A DNA stretch of 64,000 bases. Origin: Streptomyces composti (GTDB lineage: Bacteria; Actinomycetota; Actinomycetes; Streptomycetales; Streptomycetaceae). The position numbers and the translations under genes are program-made. This document shows, one piece after another, positions 27,065 through 37,711 of this stretch; within the stretch, counting starts at the first letter, position 1; every line of letters begins with the position of its first letter. The DNA is taken from NCBI RefSeq assembly GCF_012034205.1, contig NZ_JAATEM010000011.1, positions 1 to 64,000 on the forward strand, written 5' to 3'. The notes below the pieces were generated by a model. The model did no database searches. It was given only the letters and a program-made list of their open reading frames with translations, and was not told where the DNA came from.

Positions 27065-28348
27065 TCAGGCGATCCGTTCCAGTACCACCGGGGACGGGGA
27101 GAAGGCGGCCGCATCGGCGGTGATGTCGTAGGAGCCCTCGAGGGCCTGGAGGGCATAGGGGAAGCGGTCGGGGGTGTCGGTGTGGAGGGTGAGGAGAGGC
27201 TGGCCCTCGGTGACCTGGTCGCCGGGCTTGGCGTGGAGTTCGATGCCGGCGGCGGCCTGGACCGGGTCCTCCTTGCGGGCGCGGCCCGCGCCGAGGCGCC
27301 AGGCGGCGACACCGACGTCGTAGGCGTCGAGGCGGGTGAGGGTGCCGGAGGCGGGCGCCTTGACGACGTGCTGCTCGCGGGAGGTGGGCAGAGGGGCGTC
27401 GGGGTCGCCGCCCTGGGCGGAGATCATGCGGCGCCAGACGTCCATGGCGGAGCCGTCGGCGAGGGCCTTGGCCGGGTCGGCGTCCGTCAGGCCGGCCGCG
27501 TCGAGCATCTCGCGGGCCAGGGCGAGGGTGAGGTCGACGACGTCCTTGGGCCCGCCGCCGGCCAGGACCTCGAGGGACTCGCGGACCTCGAGGGCGTTGC
27601 CCGCGGTCAGGCCGAGGGGGGTGGACATGTCGGTGAGCAGGGCGACGGTCCTGACGCCGTGGTCGGTGCCCAGACCGACCATGGTGGAGGCCAGTTCGCG
27701 AGCGTCCTCGAGGGTCTTCATGAAGGCGCCGCTGCCGACCTTGACGTCCAGGACCAGCGAGCCGGTGCCCTCGGCGATCTTCTTGGACATGATGGAGGAG
27801 GCGATCAGCGGGATCGCCTCCACGGTGCCGGTGACGTCGCGGAGGGCGTAGAGCTTCTTGTCGGCGGGGGCCAGGCCGTCGCCGGCGGCGCAGATGACGG
27901 CGCCGACCTCGTCGAGGACGCGCAGCATCTCCTCGTTGGAGAGCAGTGCGCGCCAGCCGGGGATGGACTCCAGCTTGTCGAGCGTGCCTCCGGTGTGGCC
28001 GAGGCCGCGGCCGGAGAGCTGGGGGACGGCGGCGCCGCAGGCGGCGACCAGCGGGGCGAGCGGGAGGGTGATCTTGTCACCGACCCCTCCGGTGCTGTGC
28101 TTGTCGGCGGTGGGCCGGGACAGGGAGGAGAAGTCCATGCGCTCGCCGCTGGCGATCATCGCGGCGGTCCAGCGGGCGATCTCCCGGCGGTTCATCCCGT
28201 TGAGCAGGATGGCCATGGCGAGGGCCGACATCTGCTCGTCGGCCACCTCCCCGCGGGTGTACGCGTCGATGACCCAGTCGATCTGCTCGTCGCTGAGTTC
28301 ACCGCGGTCCCGCTTGGTGCGGATGACGGAGATGGCGTCCATGGCCAT
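27065..28348 (-). CDS. deoA: Thymidine (pyrimidine-nucleoside) phosphorylase
   Basis: It converts thymidine or deoxyuridine plus phosphate to base and deoxyribose-1-phosphate. 427 residues from ATG 28348, with GGAAGGA nine bases upstream. The family signature SGRGLGHTGGTLDKLESIPG, the phosphate loop KHSTGGVGDK and DVKVGSGAFMKT are intact. It is the last gene of the leftward transporter operon, 73 bases after cdd. The terminator follows. Confidence 0.96.
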   Translation of the reverse strand: MAMDAISVIRTKRDRGELSDEQIDWVIDAYTRGEVADEQMSALAMAILLNGMNRREIARWTAAMIASGERMDFSSLSRPTADKHSTGGVGDKITLPLAPLVAACGAAVPQLSGRGLGHTGGTLDKLESIPGWRALLSNEEMLRVLDEVGAVICAAGDGLAPADKKLYALRDVTGTVEAIPLIASSIMSKKIAEGTGSLVLDVKVGSGAFMKTLEDARELASTMVGLGTDHGVRTVALLTDMSTPLGLTAGNALEVRESLEVLAGGGPKDVVDLTLALAREMLDAAGLTDADPAKALADGSAMDVWRRMISAQGGDPDAPLPTSREQHVVKAPASGTLTRLDAYDVGVAAWRLGAGRARKEDPVQAAAGIELHAKPGDQVTEGQPLLTLHTDTPDRFPYALQALEGSYDITADAAAFSPSPVVLERIA

Positions 28349-28421
28349 GGCTGGCGTTCCTTCCGGGAGTGCGAAGGGGGCGGCCCCCGGAACCACACGG
28401 GTCCCAGGGGCCGGAGGGGGG

Positions 28422-28832
28422 TTACTTGTCGAGGTGCTTCGGGGTGAAGGCCTGCGGCAGCATCTCCGCCAGGGACACGATGCCCTTGGGGGTCTCGAGC
28501 AGCAGTCCGGGGCCGCCGAACTCGTAGAGCAGCTGCCGGCAGCGGCCGCACGGGACGAGGATCTGGCCGTCGCCGTCGACGCAGGTGAAGTGCGTCAGCC
28601 GGCCGCCGCCGGTGCGCTGCAGCTCGGAGACCAGGCCGCACTCGGCGCACAGGCTGAGCCCGTAGGAGGCGTTCTCCACGTTGCAGCCGGAGACGGTGCG
28701 CCCGTCGTCGACCAGGGCGGCGACACCGACCGGGTAGCCCGAGTAGGGGGCGTAGGCGTGGGCCATGGCGTCCCGGGCGACGGCGCGCAGCGCCTCCCAG
28801 TCGATGTCGTCGACGGCCCGGGGGCCGGTCAC
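28422..28832 (-). CDS. cdd: Cytidine deaminase
   Basis: It deaminates (deoxy)cytidine to (deoxy)uridine, supplying DeoA. 136 residues, the tetrameric class. Zinc ligands and catalytic Glu are in SGCNVENASYGLSLCAE and PCGRCRQLLYEF. The GTG start overlaps the permease stop by four bases (GTGA), implying translational coupling. Confidence 0.95.
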   Translation of the reverse strand: MTGPRAVDDIDWEALRAVARDAMAHAYAPYSGYPVGVAALVDDGRTVSGCNVENASYGLSLCAECGLVSELQRTGGGRLTHFTCVDGDGQILVPCGRCRQLLYEFGGPGLLLETPKGIVSLAEMLPQAFTPKHLDK

Positions 28833-30103
28833 TTGCCCTGCCCCTTCCGGTAGGGCAGCCCGTTCGCCTTCGGCATCCGCAGCCGCTGCGCGGACAGGGC
28901 CAGGACGACGAGGGTGACGACGTACGGGGTGGCGGCGACGACCTGGTTGGGCACCTCGTTGGTGACGGAGTACCAGGTGAACATCAGCGCGCCGACGACG
29001 AGGGTGATGCCCGCGCCGGTGTACTTCTTGCGGACCGCCAGCCAGATGGCGCCGATGACCAGCAGCAGCGCACCGAGCAGCAGCAGGGCGTGCACGTTGG
29101 CGGAGCCGCCGCGCAGGTTGAGGCTGTCGGTGTAGCCGAACAGTCCCGCGCCGATGGCGAGGCCGCCCGGCATCCAGTTGCCGAAGATCATCGCGGCGAG
29201 GCCGATGAAGCCGCGGCCGCTGACCTGCCCCTCCAGGTAGAAGGGGTTGGCCACGATGGACAGGAACACGCCGCCGAGGCCGGCCAGGGCGCCGGAGATG
29301 ACGACCGCGATGTACTTGTACTTGTAGACGTTGACGCCGAGGGACTCGGCGGCGATCGGGTTCTCGCCGCAGGAGCGCAGCCGCAGGCCGAAGGCGGTGC
29401 GCCACAGCACCCACCAGGTGGCGGGGACCAGCGCGACGGCGATCAGGGTCAGCCAGGAGACGTTGGTGACCAGGCCGCCGAGCAGACCGGCGATGTCGGA
29501 GATGAAGAACCAGCCCTGGGCGTTGAGGTCCCGCAGCCAGTCGGAGAGTCCGGGCACGGTGAACTCGCCGAGGGACTCGACCGCCGGGGACTGCTTGGCG
29601 GAGCCGCCCTTGTGCCCGACGAAGGCGAGCGGGGCGAGGTAGCGGGTGGCGCCGAGGGCGAGGATGTTGATCGCCACACCGGAGACGATGTGGTTGACCT
29701 TGAAGGTGACGGTGACGATGGCGTGCAGCAGGCCGCCGATGGCGCCGCCGGCGAGGCCGACGAGCACACCGGTCCACGGGCCCCACTGGAAGCCGGCCCA
29801 GGCACCGAACCAGGTGCCGAGGATCATCATGCCCTCGAGGCCGATGTTGATGACGCCGGAGCGCTCGGCCCACAGACCGCCGAGGCCGGCCAGGCCGATC
29901 GGGACGGCGAGCTCCAGCGCGGTGGACATCTGGCTGACGTTGGTGATGCCGTTGGCGCCCGTGATGAGCCGGACGATCGAGGCCAGCGCCAGGGCTCCGG
30001 CGATGACCAGCATCAGCACCGGCAGCGACAGGCGGCGGCCGGTCGGCGCCGCGGGCTGCAGCGTGGGCTGGTTGACGTCGACGGCGGAGGTCGGAGCGGT
30101 CAT
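28829..30103 (-). CDS. Nucleoside ABC transporter permease 2
   Basis: 424 residues from ATG 30103. A BPD_transp_2-type inner-membrane subunit with about ten helices, of the BmpA/NupQ/RbsC-like family. The EAA-like loop contains GENPIAAESLGVNVYKYKY, and IIFGNWMPGGLAIGAGLFGY is typical. The start overlaps the upstream permease stop (ATGA). It works with the adjacent permease, the ATPase and the BMP lipoproteins in nucleoside import. Confidence 0.93.
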   Translation of the reverse strand: MTAPTSAVDVNQPTLQPAAPTGRRLSLPVLMLVIAGALALASIVRLITGANGITNVSQMSTALELAVPIGLAGLGGLWAERSGVINIGLEGMMILGTWFGAWAGFQWGPWTGVLVGLAGGAIGGLLHAIVTVTFKVNHIVSGVAINILALGATRYLAPLAFVGHKGGSAKQSPAVESLGEFTVPGLSDWLRDLNAQGWFFISDIAGLLGGLVTNVSWLTLIAVALVPATWWVLWRTAFGLRLRSCGENPIAAESLGVNVYKYKYIAVVISGALAGLGGVFLSIVANPFYLEGQVSGRGFIGLAAMIFGNWMPGGLAIGAGLFGYTDSLNLRGGSANVHALLLLGALLLVIGAIWLAVRKKYTGAGITLVVGALMFTWYSVTNEVPNQVVAATPYVVTLVVLALSAQRLRMPKANGLPYRKGQGK

Positions 30104-31223
30104 CGGCCAGCCACCTCCTTCTTGACGTTGTTCTCGGCGCCGATGAAGTGGCCCGCGGCGAGCTCCGCGCCGACCCGGCGCTGCTGGCGGCGCAGGCCCC
30201 ACTCACGGACGGCCTCGTAGGAGACGACGACCGAGAGGACGATCAGGCCCTGCATGATGACCGCGATCTCCTTGTCGTAGCCGTGGAAGTCCAGCTCGGG
30301 CGAGGCCTTGTCGAGCCAGGCCCACAGCAGCGCGGCGAAGGCGATGCCGACCGGGCTGTTGCGGCCGAGCAGGGCGATGCCGATGCCCAGGAAGCCGATG
30401 CCGGTGGGGAAGCTGAGGTTGTAGGTGTGCGAGCCGCCGAGCAGGATCGGCAGGCCGGCGAGTCCCGCGACGGCGCCGGAGAGCAGCATGGCGGTGAGCA
30501 CCATGCGCTTGGGATCGACGCCACTGGCCGCGGCGGCGGTCTCGGAGGCGCCGGAGGCGCGCAGGTCGAAGCCGAAGCGGGTGCGGTTGAGCACGACCCA
30601 GTAGCCGATGCCGAGCAGCACGGCCAGGATCACCAGGCCGTAGATCTCGCCGGCGGCGCCCATGTCGATGCCGGGGACCCAGCCGGACTCGTGCATCTCG
30701 CCGGTGGTGTTGTTGTTGCCGACCTTGACGCCGAAGACGGTGGGCAGCCACAGGTAGCCGATGACGGAGGTCGCGATCGCGTTGAGCATGATCGTGGCGA
30801 CGACCTCGCTCACGCCGCGGGTCACCTTCAGCACGCCGGCGACGCCGGACCAGAAGGCGCCGGTGAGGACCGCGGTGAGCAGCAGCAGCGGGATCTGCAG
30901 CACGGCCGGGAGGTTCATGTGCGCGCCGACGATGGCGGCCAGCATGGCGCCGAGCTGGTACTGGCCGTCGACGCCGATGTTGAACAGGTTCATCCGGAAG
31001 CCGATGGCCACCGCGAGCGCGGCGATGTAGTACATCGAGGCCTGGTTGATGATCAGGACCTGGACATCGGAGAACGTCGCCTGCTCGAACATCAGGGCGA
31101 ACGGCTCGACGGGGTTCTTGCCGGAGGCGACCAGCACGATCGCGCTCAGCACGAAGGCCACGGCGAGCGCGATGACCGGTCCGGCCACCGCGAGGAGCAC
31201 GCGCTCCTTGTCGAACTTCTTCA

Positions 31224-31224
<1 letters not shown>
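30100..31224 (-). CDS. Nucleoside ABC transporter permease 1
   Basis: 374 residues. A NupP-like permease with about nine hydrophobic helices. FNIGVDGQYQLGAMLAAIVGAH and RASGASETAAAASGVDPKRM are typical of the family. The ATG overlaps the ATPase stop by one base (TGATG). It pairs with the next permease. Confidence 0.93.
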
Positions 31225-32797
<1,573 letters not shown>

Positions 32798-32801
<4 letters not shown>

Positions 32802-32863
32802 CTGACCGCCCGCCGCCGATCCGGCCGGAGGGCTGCTGGACGCGTTGATGGCGCACTCTCCAT
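32798..32863 (-). other. Possible 21-codon leader ORF overlapping the ATPase start
   Basis: ATG 32863 opens 21 codons whose TGA (32800-32798) overlaps the ATPase GTG (32801) as GTGA. It lacks an obvious Shine-Dalgarno sequence. It could couple translation, or it could mark a frameshift in the true N terminus. Confidence 0.3.
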
Positions 32864-32878
32864 GGGGACGGGGGTCGT

Positions 32879-32890
32879 CTACACGCGTAG
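32879..32890. promoter_or_regulatory. Operator palindrome (CTACACGCGTAG) before the ABC operon
   Basis: It differs from CTACGCGCGTAG at one position. It lies 16 bases upstream of the ATG of the leader ORF and 78 bases upstream of the ATPase GTG. Confidence 0.7.
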
Positions 32891-32926
32891 CGCCCCTACG
32901 GCATACGGAGGGGTGGCGCACTGCTT

Positions 32927-32964
32927 CGGCGGGGTGCGGGAGTCCGACCTCCCGCACCCCGCCG
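32927..32964 (-). terminator. Strong terminator between BMP lipoprotein 1 and the ABC operon
   Basis: A perfect 16-bp stem (CGGCGGGGTGCGGGAG and complement) with loop TCCGAC, 33 bases after the lipoprotein stop. It would keep binding-protein transcripts separate from, and more abundant than, the membrane components. Confidence 0.9.
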
Positions 32965-32996
32965 AGCGCGCGCGACCCCGCGGGGGTCTTGCTGGC

Positions 32997-34043
32997 TCAG
33001 CTCGACTTGACCTTGATCTCGCCGTTGACGATCTTCTCCTTCGCGTTCGCGATGGCTTCCTGGATCTCGGCGTTCTCCGCGAACTTCGGGTTGGAGTTCG
33101 ACAGGCTCACCTCACCCGTCTTCAGATCGCCCCTGACGATACCGGTCTCGGGCTTGCCCTCCTCGACCGACTTCGCCAGGTTGTACACCGCCTTGGCGAC
33201 ATCCTTCATCGCCGAGGTCAGGATGGAGTCCTTGTACTTGGCCAGGGCCTCCTGCTTGTACTGGTCGGAGTCCACACCGATCGCCCACACCTTGTTGGCG
33301 GCGGCGGCCTCGATGACGCCCTGACCGGACAGACCGGCCGCGGCGTACACCACGTCGGCCTTCTTCTCGATCTGGCCCCCGGCGGCGGCCTTGCCCTTGT
33401 CCGGGCTGGAGAAGCCGCCCTCCTCCGCGGTCTGCGTCAGGTACTGCGAGATCACCTTGACCTTGGGGTCGGTGTCCTTGACGCCCTGCTCGAACCCGGC
33501 CTGGAACTTGTGGATCAGCGGGATGTCCACGCCGCCGATGAAGCCGACGGTCTTGGTCTTGGTGGCCTTGGCGGCGGCGACGCCGGCGAGGTACGAGGCC
33601 TGCTCCTCGGAGAACACCAGGTCGGCGACGTTGTCCGCCTCGATGGTGGCGTCGTCGACGATGCCGAAGGTGGTGTCCGGGAACTTCTCGGCGGCGCCCT
33701 TGACGGCGGAGGCGTAGGCGTAGCCGACACCGATCACCGGGTTGTAGCCCTGCTTGGCCAGGGAGACGAGGCGCTGCTCCTTGTCCGCGTCCGTCTCGCC
33801 CTCGGTGGGCTCCACGTCGGCGGTCTTGTAGCCGAACTCCTTCTTCGCCTTCTCCAGACCGGCGTAGGCGGCGTCGTTGAAGGACTGGTCGCCCTTGCCG
33901 CCGACGTCGTAGGCGATGGCGAGGCCCTTGTCCTCCTTGCTCTCGGCGTTGGCCGACGTGGAGGTGCCGCCGCAGGCGGTGAGGGCGAGGGCCAGGGAGG
34001 CGGTCGCTGCGCCTGCGACCGTGATCCGGGAAATCCGGCGCAT
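32997..34043 (-). CDS. BMP-family nucleoside-binding lipoprotein 1
   Basis: 348 residues from ATG 34043 with GGAGC upstream. A lipoprotein signal peptide ends in LTACGG (Cys24). The mature protein is a BMP/PnrA-type periplasmic-binding fold: GLAIAYDVGGKGDQSFNDAAY, VIGVGYAYASAV, GFIGGVDIPLIHKFQAGF, VWAIGVDSDQY. It captures nucleosides for the downstream ABC importer. It is very similar to the neighbouring 34803-35855 product, so the two are recent paralogues. On the minus strand CTACGCGCG is followed directly by TTACTCT (-10), about 60 bases before the start. Confidence 0.94.
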   Translation of the reverse strand: MRRISRITVAGAATASLALALTACGGTSTSANAESKEDKGLAIAYDVGGKGDQSFNDAAYAGLEKAKKEFGYKTADVEPTEGETDADKEQRLVSLAKQGYNPVIGVGYAYASAVKGAAEKFPDTTFGIVDDATIEADNVADLVFSEEQASYLAGVAAAKATKTKTVGFIGGVDIPLIHKFQAGFEQGVKDTDPKVKVISQYLTQTAEEGGFSSPDKGKAAAGGQIEKKADVVYAAAGLSGQGVIEAAAANKVWAIGVDSDQYKQEALAKYKDSILTSAMKDVAKAVYNLAKSVEEGKPETGIVRGDLKTGEVSLSNSNPKFAENAEIQEAIANAKEKIVNGEIKVKSS

Positions 34044-34110
34044 GTGTGGTGCTCCTAGTCGTACAAAGCGCCGGGACGTTTTCAGCTTCGGCGCTGGCTT
34101 CGCCGCAGAG

Positions 34111-34122
34111 TAACGCGCGTAG
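34111..34122. promoter_or_regulatory. Operator palindrome variant before BMP lipoprotein 1
   Basis: Minus strand CTACGCGCGTTA, matching 10 of 12 bases of the perfect palindrome. It runs directly into TACTCT, the likely -10, so it sits between -35 and -10. Confidence 0.75.
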
Positions 34123-34330
34123 ACCTGCCTGAAAACCCCTTCTGTCCACCTTGTTATCCGCCCGTGCTGAAGGGGGCTCAGGGCAGCCGGCCGGTTACGT
34201 TCAGTCGCAATTCTCCGGCCCCCACGCCTGTCTCGGGCACTGGTGAGTTTGCGCCAGCTCCCTCGCAGGGACGGGGACCCCTCATCACCCCAGCGGCACG
34301 ACTGCCCGCACCCGCGCACGGCGCGCAGCC

Positions 34331-34531
34331 CGTCGGTCTTGGGCGTGCCGCAGTCGCGCGCGGCGGGGAGGTGACGGGGTGGTGGTGTCCGCCCGCAGCG
34401 GCCGGCGCGTCCGCAGAACCCTTGAAGCGACCGATTCCGCGCCAGACCGAGGACACACACCACCACCCCGGCCCCGACGCACCCACCCCCGCAGGCGCTA
34501 CACGCACCCCCACCGGAGCCGCAGCCGCAGC
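34331..34531 (-). repeat. Hairpin intergenic repeat, copy C
   Basis: Same element and orientation as 4691-4896. Arms are GGGGTGGTGGTGTCC at 34376-34390 and the complementary segment at 34451-34469. The loop sequence is almost identical to copy B. It lies between the two BMP lipoprotein genes. Bases 34123-34330 hold no gene. Confidence 0.85.
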
Positions 34532-34735
34532 CATCTCCTCGCCCACCCCCACCCACCCACAGGCGAGAACGAAGCGCCCCCCACCCACCCGCAAGCACAA
34601 CCGAACGCGGACCTCACCGAGCCGCAGGCCCAGCCGAGACGCGCACCCCACCGGGCCGCAGCCGGGTCATCAAACGTGCACCCCCACCCACCCGCAGGCG
34701 GAACGAAGCGCACCGCACCCATGCCGCAGCCGCAG
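34532..34735. repeat. Degenerate array next to hairpin repeat C
   Basis: Imperfect units containing CACCCCCACCCACCCGCAGGCG and AACGAAGCGC recur at about 34545, 34575 and 34680, with intermediate versions. The layout matches the array beside copy B. Frames across it are low-complexity. Confidence 0.7.
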
Positions 34736-34738
34736 ACG

Positions 34739-34772
34739 CAGCGGGCGGCGACCGGAGGGTCGCCGCCCGCTG
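34739..34772 (-). terminator. Terminator after BMP lipoprotein 2
   Basis: A perfect 15-bp stem (CAGCGGGCGGCGACC and complement) with loop GGAG, 30 bases after the stop. Confidence 0.9.
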
Positions 34773-34802
34773 GGAGGTGGACGAGAGAGGGGAAGGAGTC
34801 AG

Positions 34803-35855
34803 TTACTCCGTCTTGACCTTGATGGAGCCGTCGATGATGCCTTCCTTGGCCTCGGCGACCGCCTCCTGCAGACCCTCGACCTCGTTCATCTTCGGGTTGC
34901 TCTCGGACAGGCCCACACCGTCGACCTTCAGGTCGAACACCTGCGTCCCGGTCAGCGGCTTGTCGTCATGCACCGACTTGGCCAGCGCGTAGACCGCACC
35001 ACCGACGTCCTTCAGCGCGGACGTGAGGATGAAGTCCTTGTAGTTGGCCAGCGCCTCCTGCTTGTACTGGTCCGAGTCGACACCGATCGCCCAGACCTTC
35101 GCCTTGGCCGCCGCCTCGATGACACCCTGACCGGAGAGACCCGCCGCCTGGTAGATGACGTCGGCGTTCTTCTCGATCTGACCCTCGGCCGCCGCCTTGC
35201 CCTTGTCGGGGCTGGAGAAGCCACCCTCCTCGGCGGTCTGCGTCAGGTACTGCGAGATCACCTTGACCTTGGGGTCGGTGTCCTGCACACCCTGCTTGTA
35301 ACCGGCCTCGAACTTGTGGATCAGCGGAATGTCCACACCGCCCACGAAGCCGACCGTCTTCGTCTTGGTCGCCTTGGCCGCCGCCACGCCGGCCAGGTAG
35401 GACGCCTGCTCCTCCGCGAAGACCAGCGAAGCGACATTGTCGCCCTCGACCACGGAGTCGACGATGCCGAAGGTGGTGTCCGGGTACTTGGAGGCCACCG
35501 CCTTCATCGCCGGCCCGTAGGCGAATCCGACGCCGATGACCGGGTTGTAGCCCTGCCGGGCGAGGGACGCCAGCCGCTGCTCCTTGTCCGCATCGGTCTC
35601 GCCCTCGGTCGGCTCGACGTCGGCGGTCTTGTAGCCGAACTCCTTCTTCGCCTTCTGCAGGCCGGAGAAGGCGGCGTCGTTGAAGGACTGGTCACCCTTG
35701 CCGCCGATGTCGTACGCGATGGCGAGCCCGCGGTCCTGCTTGGAGGACCCGCCGCTGTCTCCGTTGTCAGAACTGGTGCCGCCGCAGGCAGTGGCGGCGA
35801 GTGCGAGCGACGCGACCCCCACCGCGACGCGGGTCAGTTTGGATATCCGACGCAT
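34803..35855 (-). CDS. BMP-family nucleoside-binding lipoprotein 2
   Basis: 350 residues from ATG 35855. Lipobox ATACGG (Cys24). Same fold and motifs as 32997-34043, with near-identity over long stretches (for example KATKTKTVGF.GGVDIPLIHKF). Differences cluster in the N-terminal linker (SSDNGDSGGSSK), the VIGVGFAYGPAMKAVASKYPD region and the C terminus, so ligand preference may differ. On the minus strand the operator CTACGCGCG runs into TTAATGT (-10). Its own terminator shows it is a monocistronic unit. Confidence 0.94.
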   Translation of the reverse strand: MRRISKLTRVAVGVASLALAATACGGTSSDNGDSGGSSKQDRGLAIAYDIGGKGDQSFNDAAFSGLQKAKKEFGYKTADVEPTEGETDADKEQRLASLARQGYNPVIGVGFAYGPAMKAVASKYPDTTFGIVDSVVEGDNVASLVFAEEQASYLAGVAAAKATKTKTVGFVGGVDIPLIHKFEAGYKQGVQDTDPKVKVISQYLTQTAEEGGFSSPDKGKAAAEGQIEKNADVIYQAAGLSGQGVIEAAAKAKVWAIGVDSDQYKQEALANYKDFILTSALKDVGGAVYALAKSVHDDKPLTGTQVFDLKVDGVGLSESNPKMNEVEGLQEAVAEAKEGIIDGSIKVKTE

Positions 35856-35909
35856 CTGAAGTTCCCCATTCTCCAAAGCCCCGCAGCGGGTGCTCGGTTC
35901 GGCGCACAT

Positions 35910-35921
35910 TAACGCGCGTAG
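35910..35921. promoter_or_regulatory. Operator palindrome variant before BMP lipoprotein 2
   Basis: Minus strand CTACGCGCGTTA followed by ATGT, which creates a -10-like TAATGT. Same variant and position as in front of the other BMP gene. Confidence 0.75.
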
Positions 35922-36151
35922 ACACTCCTGGGAACGGGGTACCGCGGGGCCGTTATCCATTCGTGCCGATGGCCGGTGCATCGGTGCTGAGCGCATGTAC
36001 CTGTGCGGCAGGCACCACGCTGCCCCTCCCTCGCCGCGCCCGCAAGCGGAGAGGGGCAGACGGGGTCATCGAGGCTGGAGCGACGGCCCCGGAACGACCG
36101 GGACGAGAGAACAACCGGGAACGGAACAACCGGGACGAGACCCGACGCGAT

Positions 36152-37381
36152 TCAGCGCAACGCGTCCAGCAGCGCCGCCGCCGTGAACAGCTCCACCCCG
36201 ACGGTGATCGCATGCTCGTCCACGTCGAAGTCGCCCTGGTGCAGGTCCCGGACGATCCGCTCCCCCGGCGTCCGCACCCCGAGCCGCGCCATCGCGCCCG
36301 GAACGTGCTCCAGGTACCAGGAGAAGTCCTCGCCGCCGAGGCTCTGCTCGGTGCCCTCCACCGACTCCACGCCCCGCCGGGCGATCATCGCGTCGCGCAG
36401 CAGCTCGGTGACGCCGGGCTCGTTGACGACCGGCGGCACGCCCCGCACGTAGTTGATCTCGGACTTGGCCCGGTGCAGGTTGGCCACCTCGTCGATGGCG
36501 GCGACCACGATGTCCGGCGCCTGGCGCCAGGTGTCGAGGTCGAGGCAGCGCACCGTGCCGGAGAGCTCCGCGTGCTGCGGGACGACATTGGGGGCGTGGC
36601 CGGACTCGATCCGGCCCCAGGTGACGGCGAGTCCGCTGCGGCTGTCGACCCGCCGGGCGACCAGCGCGGGGACGTCGGTGACGACCCGGGCCGCGGCGGT
36701 GACCAGGTCGGTGGTCAGGTGCGGGCGGGCGGTGTGGCCGCCGGGCCCGTCGAGGGCGATCTCCAGCCGGTCGCAGGCCGAGGTGATGGCGCCTTCGCGC
36801 AGCCCGATCCTGCCGGCGTCGACGCGCGGGTCGCAGTGCACGGCGATGATCCGGCCGACACCGGTGAGCACGCCGTCCTCGATGGTGTCGGCGGCGCCGC
36901 CGGGCAGCACCTCCTCGGCGGGCTGGAAGATCAGCCGCACCGGGCGGGGCAGCAGGCCCTGGCGGTGCAGTTCGGCCAGGACGAGGCCGGCGCCGAGGAC
37001 GACCGTGGTGTGCACGTCGTGACCGCAGGCGTGCGCGCGGTCGGGCACGACGGACCGGTACGGGCAGTCGGCCTTCATGTCGGGAATGGGCAGACCGTCG
37101 ATGTCGGCGCGCATGGCGAGCATCGCCGGGCCGGCGGTCCGGTCCTGCGGTACGCCGATGTCACAGACGAGTCCGGTTCCGCCGGAGAGGACGCGCGGCT
37201 CGAGTCCGGCGCGTACGAGCCGTTCCTTGATCGCGGCGGTGGTGCGGAACTCCTGGTTGCCGAGCTCGGGGTGCATGTGCAGATCGCGCCGGAACGCCAC
37301 GAGTTCGGCCCGCAGGGCCTCGGGGAGCGCACCGGGAAGCACCGCTCCCCCGGGGAGATCGATCTCGGACTCCAGTGACAT
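36152..37381 (-). CDS. M20-family amidohydrolase
   Basis: About 409 residues. A metal-dependent aminoacylase/carboxypeptidase-like enzyme. Catalytic and metal residues are in RRDLHMHPELGNQEF, ACGHDVHTTVVLGA, QPAEEVLPGGA, IAVHCDP, GGHTARPH and LGGEDFSWYLE. ATG 37381 has AAAGGG 11 bases upstream; GTG 37393 directly abuts it and is less likely. It corresponds to AmiA1/AmiB1 of the mycobacterial cluster. Natural substrate unknown, possibly N-acyl amino acids. Confidence 0.92.
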   Translation of the reverse strand: MSLESEIDLPGGAVLPGALPEALRAELVAFRRDLHMHPELGNQEFRTTAAIKERLVRAGLEPRVLSGGTGLVCDIGVPQDRTAGPAMLAMRADIDGLPIPDMKADCPYRSVVPDRAHACGHDVHTTVVLGAGLVLAELHRQGLLPRPVRLIFQPAEEVLPGGAADTIEDGVLTGVGRIIAVHCDPRVDAGRIGLREGAITSACDRLEIALDGPGGHTARPHLTTDLVTAAARVVTDVPALVARRVDSRSGLAVTWGRIESGHAPNVVPQHAELSGTVRCLDLDTWRQAPDIVVAAIDEVANLHRAKSEINYVRGVPPVVNEPGVTELLRDAMIARRGVESVEGTEQSLGGEDFSWYLEHVPGAMARLGVRTPGERIVRDLHQGDFDVDEHAITVGVELFTAAALLDALR

Positions 37382-37711
37382 CAGTGGCTTCACCCTTTGA
37401 AGAGTAGGGCGCGGAGGCCGCCGGCCGACCCCTGATCAAGAAAATTCAACCCCTTAGGGGAAGAAAATCTTGCCGCCCTACGCATGGCTGCCCATCAAGA
37501 TGGGTAAGCTTCTCGCTCTTTTCATTGAGGTGCGGGCCGTTGGGCCCGCGTCGGGCCGGCCGCCCGACCTGCCGAGAGTGACTTCCCTCACATCTTCCGC
37601 CTCGGCGGCGGCGCGCGCCCGTTCACCACACGGTTACCACGCCTGGCGCCTTCCACGCCGACCGGTTCAACTGGCGGACACCGGCCGGGTGTGCTGGCTA
37701 GGTTCGGGCCC
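37382..37711. other. Divergent promoter region with two short palindromes
   Basis: AT-richer than its surroundings. CCCCTTAGGGG (37450-37460) and CCCATC-aa-GATGGG (37491-37504) lie about 70-125 bases upstream of the amidohydrolase start and may be binding sites. No gene is visible. A TAGGTT hexamer ends seven bases before the methyltransferase ATG. Confidence 0.5.
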
